From assembly GCA_934365155.1 (NCBI GenBank), contig CAKRMZ010000002.1, positions 1 to 64,000 on the forward strand: 64,000 nucleotides of DNA, read 5' to 3'. Numbering within the stretch: position 1 is the stretch's first letter; every line of letters begins with the position of its first letter. This DNA is from an uncultured Eubacteriales bacterium (lineage in GTDB: Bacteria; Bacillota; Clostridia; Oscillospirales; CAG-272). The notes under the pieces were generated by a model. That model did no database searches. It was given only the letters and a program-made list of their open reading frames with translations, and was not told the origin of the DNA. Shown here piece by piece: positions 26,205-34,626 of the stretch. A program made the position numbers and the translations under genes.

Positions 26205-26867
26205 ATGAAAAAGAAAATGATAATCTTTGATTTGGACGGAACTTTGGCGGATACCACGGACGATCTCGGGTTGGCGATGGTACAAATGCTGGACGAGCTT
26301 GGATTTGCAAAGCGCAGCCGCGAGGAGTTAAAATCGTATATCAGTCTTGGTGCTCGCGATTTTGTGAGGCGATGCCTGCCGGATGACAAGCAGAACGATG
26401 AGGCTCTTTTGGATCGGGCCATTGCACAGTATTTGGAGAAATACCGTGATTGTTGTGTACAGAATACGACTTTATATGGCGGAGTGCCTGAATTGATTGC
26501 AGACCTGCGCCAAGAAGGGTATTTGCTTTGTGTGTTGTCTAACAAGCCGCAGATCTTTACACAAAAAATTGTAGATACGTTATTGCCCGGCCGGTTTGAC
26601 GCTGTGCTCGGATGTTCGGACATGCCCTTGAAGCCGGACCCTACGGGGGCACGTTACCTTGCCGATCGATTTTCGGTGTCCGCGTCGGAGTGCGTATTGG
26701 TCGGCGATTCGGATTTGGATTTAAAAACGGCGCAAAATGCAGAAATGACTCCGATTTGCGTCAGCTACGGATACCGCACGAGAGAATTTTTGCAAAAAGC
26801 CGGCGCCCCGATCATCGTCGACAGTCCGGCAGAGGTGTATAGTGCCATTCATTCTTTGCCGGTATAA
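26205..26867 (+). CDS. HAD-superfamily phosphatase (phosphoglycolate phosphatase-like)
   Basis: 220 residues from ATG at 26205 behind agagg; a longer frame from 26133 runs through the upstream terminator and is rejected. All four HAD motifs are visible: DLDGTLADT (nucleophile and acid Asp), LSNKPQ (motif II), KPDPTG (motif III Lys) and VGDSDLDLKTA (motif IV). The alpha-helical cap between motifs I and II makes it subclass I, the group of Gph/PGP and beta-phosphoglucomutase; the substrate is unknown. Monocistronic or read together with the mscS gene 62 bases downstream. Confidence 0.9.
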   Translation: MKKKMIIFDLDGTLADTTDDLGLAMVQMLDELGFAKRSREELKSYISLGARDFVRRCLPDDKQNDEALLDRAIAQYLEKYRDCCVQNTTLYGGVPELIADLRQEGYLLCVLSNKPQIFTQKIVDTLLPGRFDAVLGCSDMPLKPDPTGARYLADRFSVSASECVLVGDSDLDLKTAQNAEMTPICVSYGYRTREFLQKAGAPIIVDSPAEVYSAIHSLPV

Positions 26868-26929
26868 CCCGGAGAGCTAAAAAACAAAAATAAATTTTTG
26901 ATTATCTATATAACTTAGGAGGAATACGG

Positions 26930-27742
26930 ATGAATTTTATTGATGGAATCCATTCATTTGTCGCAACCAACGGAATCAATTTTGTTTTTTCGGCGATATG
27001 TGCGCTGATTTTTGTGTTGATCGGGTTTAAAGTTTCCGGTATGATCGTAAAAATGTTTAAACGCGGGAAAGGATTTCGGCGCCTTAACGAGAGTGTCTCC
27101 GGATTTGTTGTTTCGGCAATCGGCGTTTCCTTGAAAATTTTGACGGTAGTGATTGCCGCGACGATTGTGGGCATTAATGCGACGGCATTGTCGGCCGTGC
27201 TCGGAACGGTGGGCCTTACAATCGGTCTTGCCCTTCAGGGGAGTCTTTCCAATTTTACGGGCGGACTGATGATTTTGTTCTTTCAACCCTTTAAAGTAGG
27301 CGATTTCATTGATAATCATACTGACAGTGGAACGGTCCATGAAATCGGAATTTTTTATACCACCTTGGACACTTCGGATAATAAACGAATTACGGTGCCA
27401 AACGGAGTTCTCTCCAATGCGACGATTGTGAATTACAGTGCGGAAAAAAATCGCCGTGTGGATATGAAATTTTCCGTAGACTATTCCGCGGATATCGATA
27501 AGGTTGTAGAAATTTTGCTTGCGGTTGCCGCTGCCGACAACCGGATTTTAAAAGAGCCTGCACCGTTTGCGGCGCTGAGCGAACAGGGCGAAAGTGCTTT
27601 GATTTTCACAATGCGGGTGTGGTGTGCGAGTGACAACTATTGGAATGTGTATTATTATTTGTGCGCTGAAGTGAAAAAAGCGTTGGACGCAGCCGGAATT
27701 GACATTCCGTTCAATCAGTTGAATGTGCGTTTGAGCCGGTGA
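26930..27742 (+). CDS. Small-conductance mechanosensitive channel, MscS family
   Basis: 270 residues, the size of classical MscS. Three N-terminal membrane helices (about 16-36, 58-80, 85-110); the third is the pore-lining TM3 followed by LQGSLSNFTGGLMILFFQPF and KVGDFID, the signature of the family's beta domain. C-terminal alpha-beta vestibule follows. It opens under membrane tension and releases solutes on hypo-osmotic shock. Ribosome site taggagg 10 bases before ATG. Confidence 0.94.
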   Translation: MNFIDGIHSFVATNGINFVFSAICALIFVLIGFKVSGMIVKMFKRGKGFRRLNESVSGFVVSAIGVSLKILTVVIAATIVGINATALSAVLGTVGLTIGLALQGSLSNFTGGLMILFFQPFKVGDFIDNHTDSGTVHEIGIFYTTLDTSDNKRITVPNGVLSNATIVNYSAEKNRRVDMKFSVDYSADIDKVVEILLAVAAADNRILKEPAPFAALSEQGESALIFTMRVWCASDNYWNVYYYLCAEVKKALDAAGIDIPFNQLNVRLSR

Positions 27743-27848
27743 ACTGCGCTGCTTGCGAGGGGCAGCCGCAGGAGAATTTGTTCTGAATTTCAGGGCGTTT
27801 CCAATGAAAATGAACCAAAAACAAATGTTGAATTTTTTATAAAACTCG

Positions 27849-27877
27849 TTGACAATTTTTTGGGGATGTGATATACT
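27849..27877 (+). promoter_or_regulatory. Promoter of the DeoR-PDH operon
   Basis: TTGACA (27849-27854), 17-bp spacer, TATACT (27872-27877); transcription should start at about 27884, just before the operator repeats. Confidence 0.82.
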
Positions 27878-27893
27878 GTAGGCGACAAAAAAT

Positions 27894-27948
27894 GTGAATT
27901 TTAACACATTTTTTGTGAATTTTAACATGAATTCACGTTAAAATTCAC
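27894..27948 (+). promoter_or_regulatory. Three-copy operator of the DeoR regulator
   Basis: The 12-mer gtgaattttaac occurs at 27894-27905 and 27915-27926 (direct, 21 bp apart, i.e. two helical turns) and inverted as gttaaaattcac at 27937-27948; copies two and three form a perfect interrupted palindrome centred on tgaattca. Spacing by helical turns just downstream of a promoter is typical for DeoR-family operators. Confidence 0.75.
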
Positions 27949-27975
27949 ATTAATACTGTTGATACGGAGAGGGAT

Positions 27976-28743
27976 ATGAATTCAGAGAGACGTCAAGTAA
28001 TCCGCGATATGCTTATGTCAAGACCGTTTATTTCATTCAAAGAACTGTCAGAAGCGTTCCCGGATGTTTCCGGCATGACGATTCGTCGTGATATTGATTA
28101 TTTCGAGGCGCTCGGTGAAGTCATCAAAGTCCGCGGCGGTGCACGCTCCATGAAATTTATTACGACCTCGATGGAGGATTCGTTCAGTCTGCGTTTAAAC
28201 GACAACACCGTTGCCAAGGAAAAAATTGCTTTGAAAGCGATGGAGCAGATTGAAACCGGACGGTCTGTTTTTATTGATTCGGGCACTACAATGCTGAAAT
28301 TTGCATCGCTGATGCCGGATGCGCGTGTGACTGTAACCACCACCGGACCGAATATCGCATTGGAACTTGTCAAAAAAAGTCAGCCGATTGTTAATTTGAT
28401 CGGAGGAATGCTCAATCGGGATAACATCTCGGTAACCGGTTCTCAGGCCATGCGCTATATCGAAGACATTAATATTGATATTGCATTTATCGTCCCGTCG
28501 GGCTTATCCGCCAAAAACGGATTTACAAGCGGTAATTATGCCGAATGTGAGCTTAAACGGATGATTGTGGATAAGGCGCGCAAGGTGATCGTTCTGATGG
28601 ACACCTCAAAACTTGACAAGAGTTTGCCTTATACATTCTGCCGTGTGGATGAGGTTCACACGATTATTACGGACAATACGCTGCCGCGTGACATCAGCAT
28701 TGCCGCACGCAATGCCGGAGTTCGTGTCATCGTTGCGCGATAA
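27976..28743 (+). CDS. DeoR-family transcriptional repressor
   Basis: 255 residues. N-terminal helix-turn-helix (MNSERRQVIRDMLMSRPFIS ... VSGMTIRRDIDYFE), then the DeoR C-terminal sensor domain with FIDSGTTMLKFA and IDIAFIVPSGLSAKNGFTSG, related to ribose-5-phosphate isomerase folds that bind phosphorylated sugars. Ribosome site ggagaggg before ATG. The triple operator directly upstream implies autoregulation, and co-directional location 44 bases before the E2 gene implies control of the dehydrogenase complex. The effector may be a sugar phosphate or other glycolytic intermediate; this is inference. Confidence 0.9.
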   Translation: MNSERRQVIRDMLMSRPFISFKELSEAFPDVSGMTIRRDIDYFEALGEVIKVRGGARSMKFITTSMEDSFSLRLNDNTVAKEKIALKAMEQIETGRSVFIDSGTTMLKFASLMPDARVTVTTTGPNIALELVKKSQPIVNLIGGMLNRDNISVTGSQAMRYIEDINIDIAFIVPSGLSAKNGFTSGNYAECELKRMIVDKARKVIVLMDTSKLDKSLPYTFCRVDEVHTIITDNTLPRDISIAARNAGVRVIVAR

Positions 28744-28787
28744 CAAAACCTATTTAATTTTCTTAAAATTTAAGGAGGATATATTTT

Positions 28788-30155
28788 ATGGTTACTGCCG
28801 TAATCATGCCAAGACAAGGTCAAAGTGTAGAAAGCTGTATTATCACCGAATGGAAGAAAAAAGTAGGCGATAAGGTTGCTAAGGGTGATGTGCTGTTTTC
28901 TTATGAGACGGATAAGTCTTCATTTGACGAAGCGTCTGAGGTAGAAGGAACATTACTTAAGATTTTTGCAGAAGAGGGCGATGACGTACCTTGCCTGAAT
29001 AATGTATGCTTGATCGGCGAAGAGGGAGACGATATCTCCGGCTTTACAGCGGAAGCTGCAACAGAGACCGCTGCTCCGGCTGCCGAAGCGGAGAAAAAAG
29101 AAGAGACGGTTGCCGTAGCGGCAGATGACGAAGCAGATACCTCTGCAGACGAAGTCGTAGTTACGGCCGGCGGCAGACTGAAAATTTCTCCCAGAGCAAA
29201 ACTGTTGGCGCTGAAGACCAATGCCGATCTGTTCAAAGCAGTTCCGACCGGCGCAGAAGGCAGAATTATCGAGCGCGATGTTCAAAAGCTGTTGGATCAG
29301 GGATATACCGTTTCTCCGGCTGCATTGGAGGAATACCTCAAGGGCGGCCGTGCGATAGAGGGTACCGGTGCAAACGGCAAAGTGATGCTTGAAGATCTGA
29401 ATGCTCCGGCTGCCGCTGCAACCGCTCCGGCTGTAGCTGCAGCACCTGCTGTTGCAGATTATACGGACGAAAAGATTCCGAACATTCGCAAGGTCATTGC
29501 AAAATCCATGCATGCATCCCTGTCCGAGATGGCTCAGCTTACATTAAACGCATCGTTCGATGCAAGCAAAATGCTCGCTTTCCGTGCTTCGCTGAAGGCA
29601 AACGGAGAAGCGTTCGGTATGGGTAAAATTACAATTAACGATATGGTGCTCTTTGCTGCGGCAAAAACCTTGCTCGGCCACAGAGCAGTAAACGCACACT
29701 ATTTGGAAAAAGAGGGTGTGATGCGTTATTTCAATACCGTTAATCTCGGTGTTGCTGTAGATACAGAGCGCGGATTGTTGGTTCCTACGGTATTCGGAGC
29801 GGATAAGATGTCGCTTTCCGAGCTTTCCAAAGCGGCAAAGACCGTAATCTCTGCTGCACAGGGCGGAACGATTAATCCGGATTTGCTGAAAGGTGCATCC
29901 TTTACGGTAACGAACCTCGGTTCAATGGGAATTGAAAGCTTTACTCCTGTAATTAATCCGCCGCAAACGGCAATTTTAGGTGTTTGCGCTTCGGTCAGAC
30001 GTTCGAAATTAGTGGACGGTAAAGAAGTGTTCTATCCCGCAATGGGTCTGTCGCTGACCTTTGACCACCGTGCATTGGACGGCGCTCCGGCTGCACGCTT
30101 CTTGAAAGAGCTTTGCACCAATCTTGAAAACTTTGATTTGTTGCTTGCAAAATAA
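28788..30155 (+). CDS. Dihydrolipoamide acyltransferase (E2) of a 2-oxoacid dehydrogenase complex
   Basis: 455 residues. Core enzyme that takes the acyl group from E1 on its lipoyl arm and passes it to CoA. Order of domains: one lipoyl domain (1-80) with ETDKSS, Lys 43 being the lipoylation site; an Ala/Glu/Thr-rich linker (85-125); two peripheral-subunit-binding domains in a row (ISPRAKLLALKTN at ~133-170 and YTVSPAALEEYLKGG at ~175-206); an Ala/Pro linker; catalytic domain (225-455) with the catalytic FDHRALDGAPAARF (His ~425). Two PSBDs instead of one is a mild peculiarity, seen in some clostridial and acetoin-type complexes. Ribosome site aaggagg. E1 and E3 genes follow. Confidence 0.93.
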   Translation: MVTAVIMPRQGQSVESCIITEWKKKVGDKVAKGDVLFSYETDKSSFDEASEVEGTLLKIFAEEGDDVPCLNNVCLIGEEGDDISGFTAEAATETAAPAAEAEKKEETVAVAADDEADTSADEVVVTAGGRLKISPRAKLLALKTNADLFKAVPTGAEGRIIERDVQKLLDQGYTVSPAALEEYLKGGRAIEGTGANGKVMLEDLNAPAAAATAPAVAAAPAVADYTDEKIPNIRKVIAKSMHASLSEMAQLTLNASFDASKMLAFRASLKANGEAFGMGKITINDMVLFAAAKTLLGHRAVNAHYLEKEGVMRYFNTVNLGVAVDTERGLLVPTVFGADKMSLSELSKAAKTVISAAQGGTINPDLLKGASFTVTNLGSMGIESFTPVINPPQTAILGVCASVRRSKLVDGKEVFYPAMGLSLTFDHRALDGAPAARFLKELCTNLENFDLLLAK

Positions 30156-30185
30156 AAACTTACAACACATAGAAAGGCAGTTATT

Positions 30186-31547
30186 ATGTACGATCTGATT
30201 ATTATCGGCGGCGGCCCGGCCGGCTATAACGCAGCAGAGCGCGCTGCACACGAAAAAATGAAGGTATTGCTTTTTGAGGCCAATGCGCTCGGCGGTGTTT
30301 GCTTGAACGAGGGTTGTATTCCGACAAAAACGTTCCTTTATTCCGCTAAAATTTATGATTATGCAAAACACGGCGATGATTACGGTGTGCATTTTGACGG
30401 CGCATCCATTGACCATAACTTTATTGTGGATCGCAAAAATAAGGTTAGAAAAACCTTGGTCGGCGGTGTTCAAGCGAAAATGAAGGCAGCCGGTGTGGAA
30501 GTCATTTCGGCTTATGCGACGATCAAAGGAAAAGACGCGGAGGGATTTACCGTTACGGCGGATTCCAAAGAATACAAAGCAAAACAGCTTTTGATTTGCT
30601 CCGGCTCTCAGGCTGCAGTGCCTCCGATTCCGGGACTTCGCGAATCCATTGAACGCGGCTTCGGAATGACCAACCATGAAATTTTGGATCTGCGTGAAGT
30701 ACCTGAAAAATTGGTTGTAATCGGCGGCGGCGTAATCGGTCTTGAAATGGCTTCTTATTTCAATTCGATCGGTTCGAAAGTAACGGTTATTGAAATGCTT
30801 GATCACATCGGCGGTCCGACCGACGGTGAGATTGCAAAGATTCTTTATAAGAATTATCTGAAAAAAGGCGTAGACTTCAAATTGGGTGCGAAGGTTGTTT
30901 CCGTCAATGAGAAGAGCGTCAGTTATGAATTGAACGGCAAGACCGAAGAGGTTCCTGCCGACAAGGTTCTGATTTCGATCGGACGCCGTGCCAACACTGC
31001 GGGACTCGGCCTTGAGAATATCGGCGTAGCCTTGGAGCGCGGTGCGATTGTCACCGATGAAACCGGACGGACCAGCGTACCCGGTGTATGGGCTGCCGGC
31101 GATGTCAACGGAAAAGTAATGCTTGCGCATACCGCTTATCGCGAGGGTGAGGTTTGCATTAACAATATGTGCGGAAGAAAAGACCGTGTTTACTATAATG
31201 CGATCCCGTCCGTCATTTATACCAATCCCGAAGTCGGTGCGGTCGGTGAGACTACCGAGAGCGTCAAAGCCAAAGGTATTGATGCGGAGGTTCATTCCTT
31301 CACGCTCAAATACAGCGGACGTTATATTGCCGAGAATGAGGGCGGCGACGGTATTTTAAAGATTATCGTGGATAAAAAACACAAAAATATTTTGGGCATA
31401 CATATGATCGGTACCTATGCTTCGGAGATTATTTACGGTGCCGGAATGATGGTCGGAAGCGAAATGCGCCCGGCGGATGTTCAAAAATTTGTTTTCCCGC
31501 ATCCTACGGTTTGTGAAGTGATTCGCGAAGGAGTATTCATGATATAA
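30186..31547 (+). CDS. lpdA: Dihydrolipoyl dehydrogenase (E3)
   Basis: 453 residues. FAD enzyme that reoxidises the dihydrolipoyl arm with NAD+. Seen: FAD-binding LIIIGGGPAGYNAAERAA at the N-terminus, redox-active disulfide in GGVCLNEGCIPTK, NAD-binding VIGGGVIGLEMASYF, the second FAD motif VWAAGDVNG, and the C-terminal His-Glu pair in FPHPTVCEVIREG. No N-terminal lipoyl domain. 30 bases after the E2 stop with ribosome site gaaaggca, so in one operon with E2. Confidence 0.95.
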   Translation: MYDLIIIGGGPAGYNAAERAAHEKMKVLLFEANALGGVCLNEGCIPTKTFLYSAKIYDYAKHGDDYGVHFDGASIDHNFIVDRKNKVRKTLVGGVQAKMKAAGVEVISAYATIKGKDAEGFTVTADSKEYKAKQLLICSGSQAAVPPIPGLRESIERGFGMTNHEILDLREVPEKLVVIGGGVIGLEMASYFNSIGSKVTVIEMLDHIGGPTDGEIAKILYKNYLKKGVDFKLGAKVVSVNEKSVSYELNGKTEEVPADKVLISIGRRANTAGLGLENIGVALERGAIVTDETGRTSVPGVWAAGDVNGKVMLAHTAYREGEVCINNMCGRKDRVYYNAIPSVIYTNPEVGAVGETTESVKAKGIDAEVHSFTLKYSGRYIAENEGGDGILKIIVDKKHKNILGIHMIGTYASEIIYGAGMMVGSEMRPADVQKFVFPHPTVCEVIREGVFMI

Positions 31548-31877
31548 TTTCGTGCGAACGGTTCCCAAAGATTCGGCCCCGGCATTTCTTCGGCGGCGTT
31601 GATGTCGGTTTCAATATCCATGGTCCCGAGTTCGGCGGCCATACGGGTATTGCGGTGATTTTCGGACGTGCCTTGAGAATTTTGTGCGGAAAGGGAGCGT
31701 TGCTTTTGAAACCTCTCTTGCAGACCGTAATCAAAACGGATAATTGTGCACAGAAAGAAACCTTACCGTTTCAGATATTTTCCGGCGACGGGCTTCAATG
31801 ATTATGAGACGGTACGGTTCTTCCCATTCTGAATATGAAGAATAAGTAAGAAATACAAAAAAGGAGCGATATATACT
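31548..31877 (+). other. 330-base gap between E3 and E1 genes
   Basis: Neither strand holds a clear gene, although several frames stay open. One + frame (FFGGVDVGFNIHGPEFGGH...) and one minus frame (ITAIPVWPPN...) look protein-like, with no start or ribosome site, so this may be a gene remnant. The last 20 bases before 31878 hold the E1 ribosome site (aaggagc). No promoter or terminator was found. Confidence 0.4.
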
Positions 31878-34364
31878 ATGCCTAAAAGTCAATTTGTAGA
31901 TCCTAAGAAGGCCTTTGAACCCGGCTTTATCCACTTTGAAGATATTCCGGTGTGTCAGTACAACAAGACCCTCGACGAAGAAAAGAAGCTTTATACGAAA
32001 GACGATATGATGCGCATTTATCATGATATGCGTACCATTCGTGAATTCGAAACTATGCTGAACGAGGTAAAAACCAAGTCTGCATACAACGGTGTGGAGT
32101 ATAACAACCCGGGTCCGGCGCACCTTTCAATCGGTCAGGAAGCATCGGCAGTCGGCGAAGCTTACAGCTTGGATATTAATGACCTTACCTTCGGTTCTCA
32201 CCGTAGCCACGGTGAAATCATTGCAAAGAGTCTTTCCTCCATTCATAAGCTGGATGACAAAGAACTCTATGATATTATGAAAGAATTCCTCGACGGCACG
32301 GTATTGAATGTTGTTGAGAAGCATATGCACGCAAACGGCAACATCAAAGAATTGGCAAAGAACTTCCTGCTTTACGGCGCATTGGCTGAAGTATTTGCTC
32401 GTACGACCGGCTTTAACCGCGGTCTCGGCGGATCCATGCACGCATTCTTTATTCCTTTCGGTTTGATGCCGAACAACGCGATTGTCGGCGGCTCCGGCCC
32501 GATTGCACTGGGTGCTGCATTGTATAAGAGATCCAACCACAAGCCCGGCATCGTTGTTTCAAACTGCGGTGACGGTGCGCTCGGACGCGGTCCGGTTCTG
32601 GAAGCGTTCAACTTTGCTTCTATGGATCAGATTACAAAGCTTTGGGGAATGGATGGAAAATATTCCGCAGACGGTATGCCGATTCTGTTTAACGTGTTCA
32701 ATAACCATTACGGAATGGGCGGCCAGACCCGCGGCGAAACCATGGGCTTTGATATGGCAGCTCGTTTGGGTGCCGGCTTCAATCCGGATATGATGCATGC
32801 AGAGCGTGTAAACGGTTATGATCCGTTTGCCGTAATTGACGCGGTTTCCCGTAAAAAAGAACTGTTGCTTGCCGGAAAAGGTCCTGCACTGTTGGATGTG
32901 GTAACCTACCGTGTATCCGGTCACAGCCCGTCTGACTCTTCTACTTACAGAACCCCTGAGGAGATCGAGGCTTGGAAAGAAGCCGATCCGATCTTGGCTT
33001 ACCGCAAGAAGATGATTGCGGGCGGCGTTGCTGACGAGAACGAATTTGAAACCATCGATCAAATGATTATCGACCGTATGACCGAGATCATGAAACTGGC
33101 GATCAATGATGAAATCTCGCCCAGAATGGATCTTGAAAAGAATCCGGATGCGATTGCTTCCATCATGTTCTCCAACGAAAAGGTTCACAGCATGGATCCG
33201 AACCGTGAGGCTGACATGCTGCTTCCGAAAGAGGAATGCCCTCGCGTGAAGGAAATGGCCGGAAAGGTTCGCACCGCGAAAGATGCCAACGGCAAACCGG
33301 TTTCCAAGATGAAGGTGTTCAATATCCGCGATGGTATTGCAGAACCGATTATTGACAAATTCTACGATGATCCTACCTTGATTGCTTACGGTGAAGACAA
33401 CCGTGACTGGGGTGGAGCATTCGGCGTTTATAAGAAGATGACAGAGGCAATTCCGTATCACCGTCTGTTCAATGCACCGATTTCGGAATCGGCAATTGTC
33501 GGTTCGGCAGTCGGATATGCAATGTGCGGCGGACGTGCAATTGTTGAATTGATGTATGCGGACTTTATCGGATGTGCCGGTGATGAAATCTTCAACCAGA
33601 TGGCAAAATGGCAGTCTATGTCTGCCGGAATTTTGAAAATGCCGATCATTCTCCGTGTATCCGTCGGTTCCAAATACGGCGCACAGCACAGCCAGGATTG
33701 GACCGCGCTGACCGCTCATATTCCGGGACTGAAGGTTGTATTCCCGTCTACTCCTGCTGATGCGAAGGGCCTTATGACCAGCGCATTAGAGGGCACGGAT
33801 CCGGTCGTATTCTTTGAATCTCAGAGAATTTACGATAAGGGTGAAGAATTCATGCCGGGAGGCGTTCCGACCGGATACTATGAAGTAAAACTCGGCGATC
33901 CGGACGTTAAGAGAACCGGTAAAGATGTAACGATTCTTACCATTGGTGCTGTTTTGTACCGCGCGATGGAAGCTGCTAAGATTTTGGAAGAGAAATACGG
34001 CGTATCCGCAGAAGTCATTGATACCCGTTCTATCGTTCCTTTTGACTATTCCAAAGTTATTGAGTCCGTGAAAAAGACCGGTAAGGTTGTTATCGTCGGG
34101 GACGCAGTAGAACGCGGATCGGTTATGAAAGATATGGCAGCCAATATCAATGAATTTGCATTTGATTATTTGGATGCACCGGCGATTGCACTCGGATCAC
34201 GCAACTGGATTACACCGGCTCATGAGCTTGAGCACTTCTTCTTCCCGCAGGCAGATACGATTATCGACTGCATCCATGAGAAGATTATGCCGCTGAAAGG
34301 CCATGTACCGACCTATAACTTCACCACCATTGAAAAAATGGAAAGAAGCAAAAAAGGTCTGTAA
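31878..34364 (+). CDS. 2-oxoacid (probably pyruvate) dehydrogenase E1, fused alpha and beta subunits
   Basis: 828 residues; alpha part about 1-440, beta part about 475-828, normally two proteins. ThDP-dependent decarboxylation of a 2-oxoacid and reductive acylation of E2. In the alpha part: PAHLSIGQEA, GGSMHAFF, and the ThDP motif NCGDGALGRG ... NNHYG. In the beta part: YGEDNRDWGGAFGVY, NAPISESAIVGSAVGYA with the catalytic Glu, VSVGSKYGAQHSQD (phosphorylation-loop-like His), and a typical transketolase C-terminal domain with DTRSIVPFDYSKV. Fusions of this type exist in other anaerobic Firmicutes. Substrate is called pyruvate/acetoin from operon context only. Ends with a strong terminator. The long gap before it may reduce its expression relative to E2/E3. 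Confidence 0.93.
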   Translation: MPKSQFVDPKKAFEPGFIHFEDIPVCQYNKTLDEEKKLYTKDDMMRIYHDMRTIREFETMLNEVKTKSAYNGVEYNNPGPAHLSIGQEASAVGEAYSLDINDLTFGSHRSHGEIIAKSLSSIHKLDDKELYDIMKEFLDGTVLNVVEKHMHANGNIKELAKNFLLYGALAEVFARTTGFNRGLGGSMHAFFIPFGLMPNNAIVGGSGPIALGAALYKRSNHKPGIVVSNCGDGALGRGPVLEAFNFASMDQITKLWGMDGKYSADGMPILFNVFNNHYGMGGQTRGETMGFDMAARLGAGFNPDMMHAERVNGYDPFAVIDAVSRKKELLLAGKGPALLDVVTYRVSGHSPSDSSTYRTPEEIEAWKEADPILAYRKKMIAGGVADENEFETIDQMIIDRMTEIMKLAINDEISPRMDLEKNPDAIASIMFSNEKVHSMDPNREADMLLPKEECPRVKEMAGKVRTAKDANGKPVSKMKVFNIRDGIAEPIIDKFYDDPTLIAYGEDNRDWGGAFGVYKKMTEAIPYHRLFNAPISESAIVGSAVGYAMCGGRAIVELMYADFIGCAGDEIFNQMAKWQSMSAGILKMPIILRVSVGSKYGAQHSQDWTALTAHIPGLKVVFPSTPADAKGLMTSALEGTDPVVFFESQRIYDKGEEFMPGGVPTGYYEVKLGDPDVKRTGKDVTILTIGAVLYRAMEAAKILEEKYGVSAEVIDTRSIVPFDYSKVIESVKKTGKVVIVGDAVERGSVMKDMAANINEFAFDYLDAPAIALGSRNWITPAHELEHFFFPQADTIIDCIHEKIMPLKGHVPTYNFTTIEKMERSKKGL

Positions 34365-34400
34365 TCCTTTTTGACAACAAAATATCAGTAATGATGCTTT

Positions 34401-34440
34401 AAAAAGCCGCAGGGACATTTAAATCCCTGCGGCTTTTTTA
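34401..34440 (+). terminator. Terminator of the PDH operon
   Basis: Stem agccgcagggat/atccctgcggct with A and T flanks, 40 bases after the E1 stop. Confidence 0.88.
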
Positions 34441-34502
34441 GTATGTGTCCCGCAGAGAAAAAATCTTGAAACGGTGGAGAAAAAATTAATTCAAAATTTC
34501 TA

Positions 34503-34531
34503 TTGAAATTTGGTCAATATTATTATATAAT
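34503..34531 (+). promoter_or_regulatory. Promoter of the EF-G paralogue gene
   Basis: TTGAAA (34503-34508), 17-bp spacer, TATAAT (34526-34531). Confidence 0.75.
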
Positions 34532-34626
34532 CGAAATGGAAGCAACCGTTTTTGTACAAAATGTCGAAAAACATCATAACAAGCAAATCGGTATGCCGAT
34601 TAATTTTCAAAGGGGTGCTCGAAATC

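Noticed and set aside
30009..31295. 428-codon minus-strand frame
   Set aside because: Antisense to E2/E3 genes with clear motifs on the other strand.
32559..33719. 386-codon minus-strand frame
   Set aside because: Antisense to the fused E1 gene; no motif and no ribosome site.
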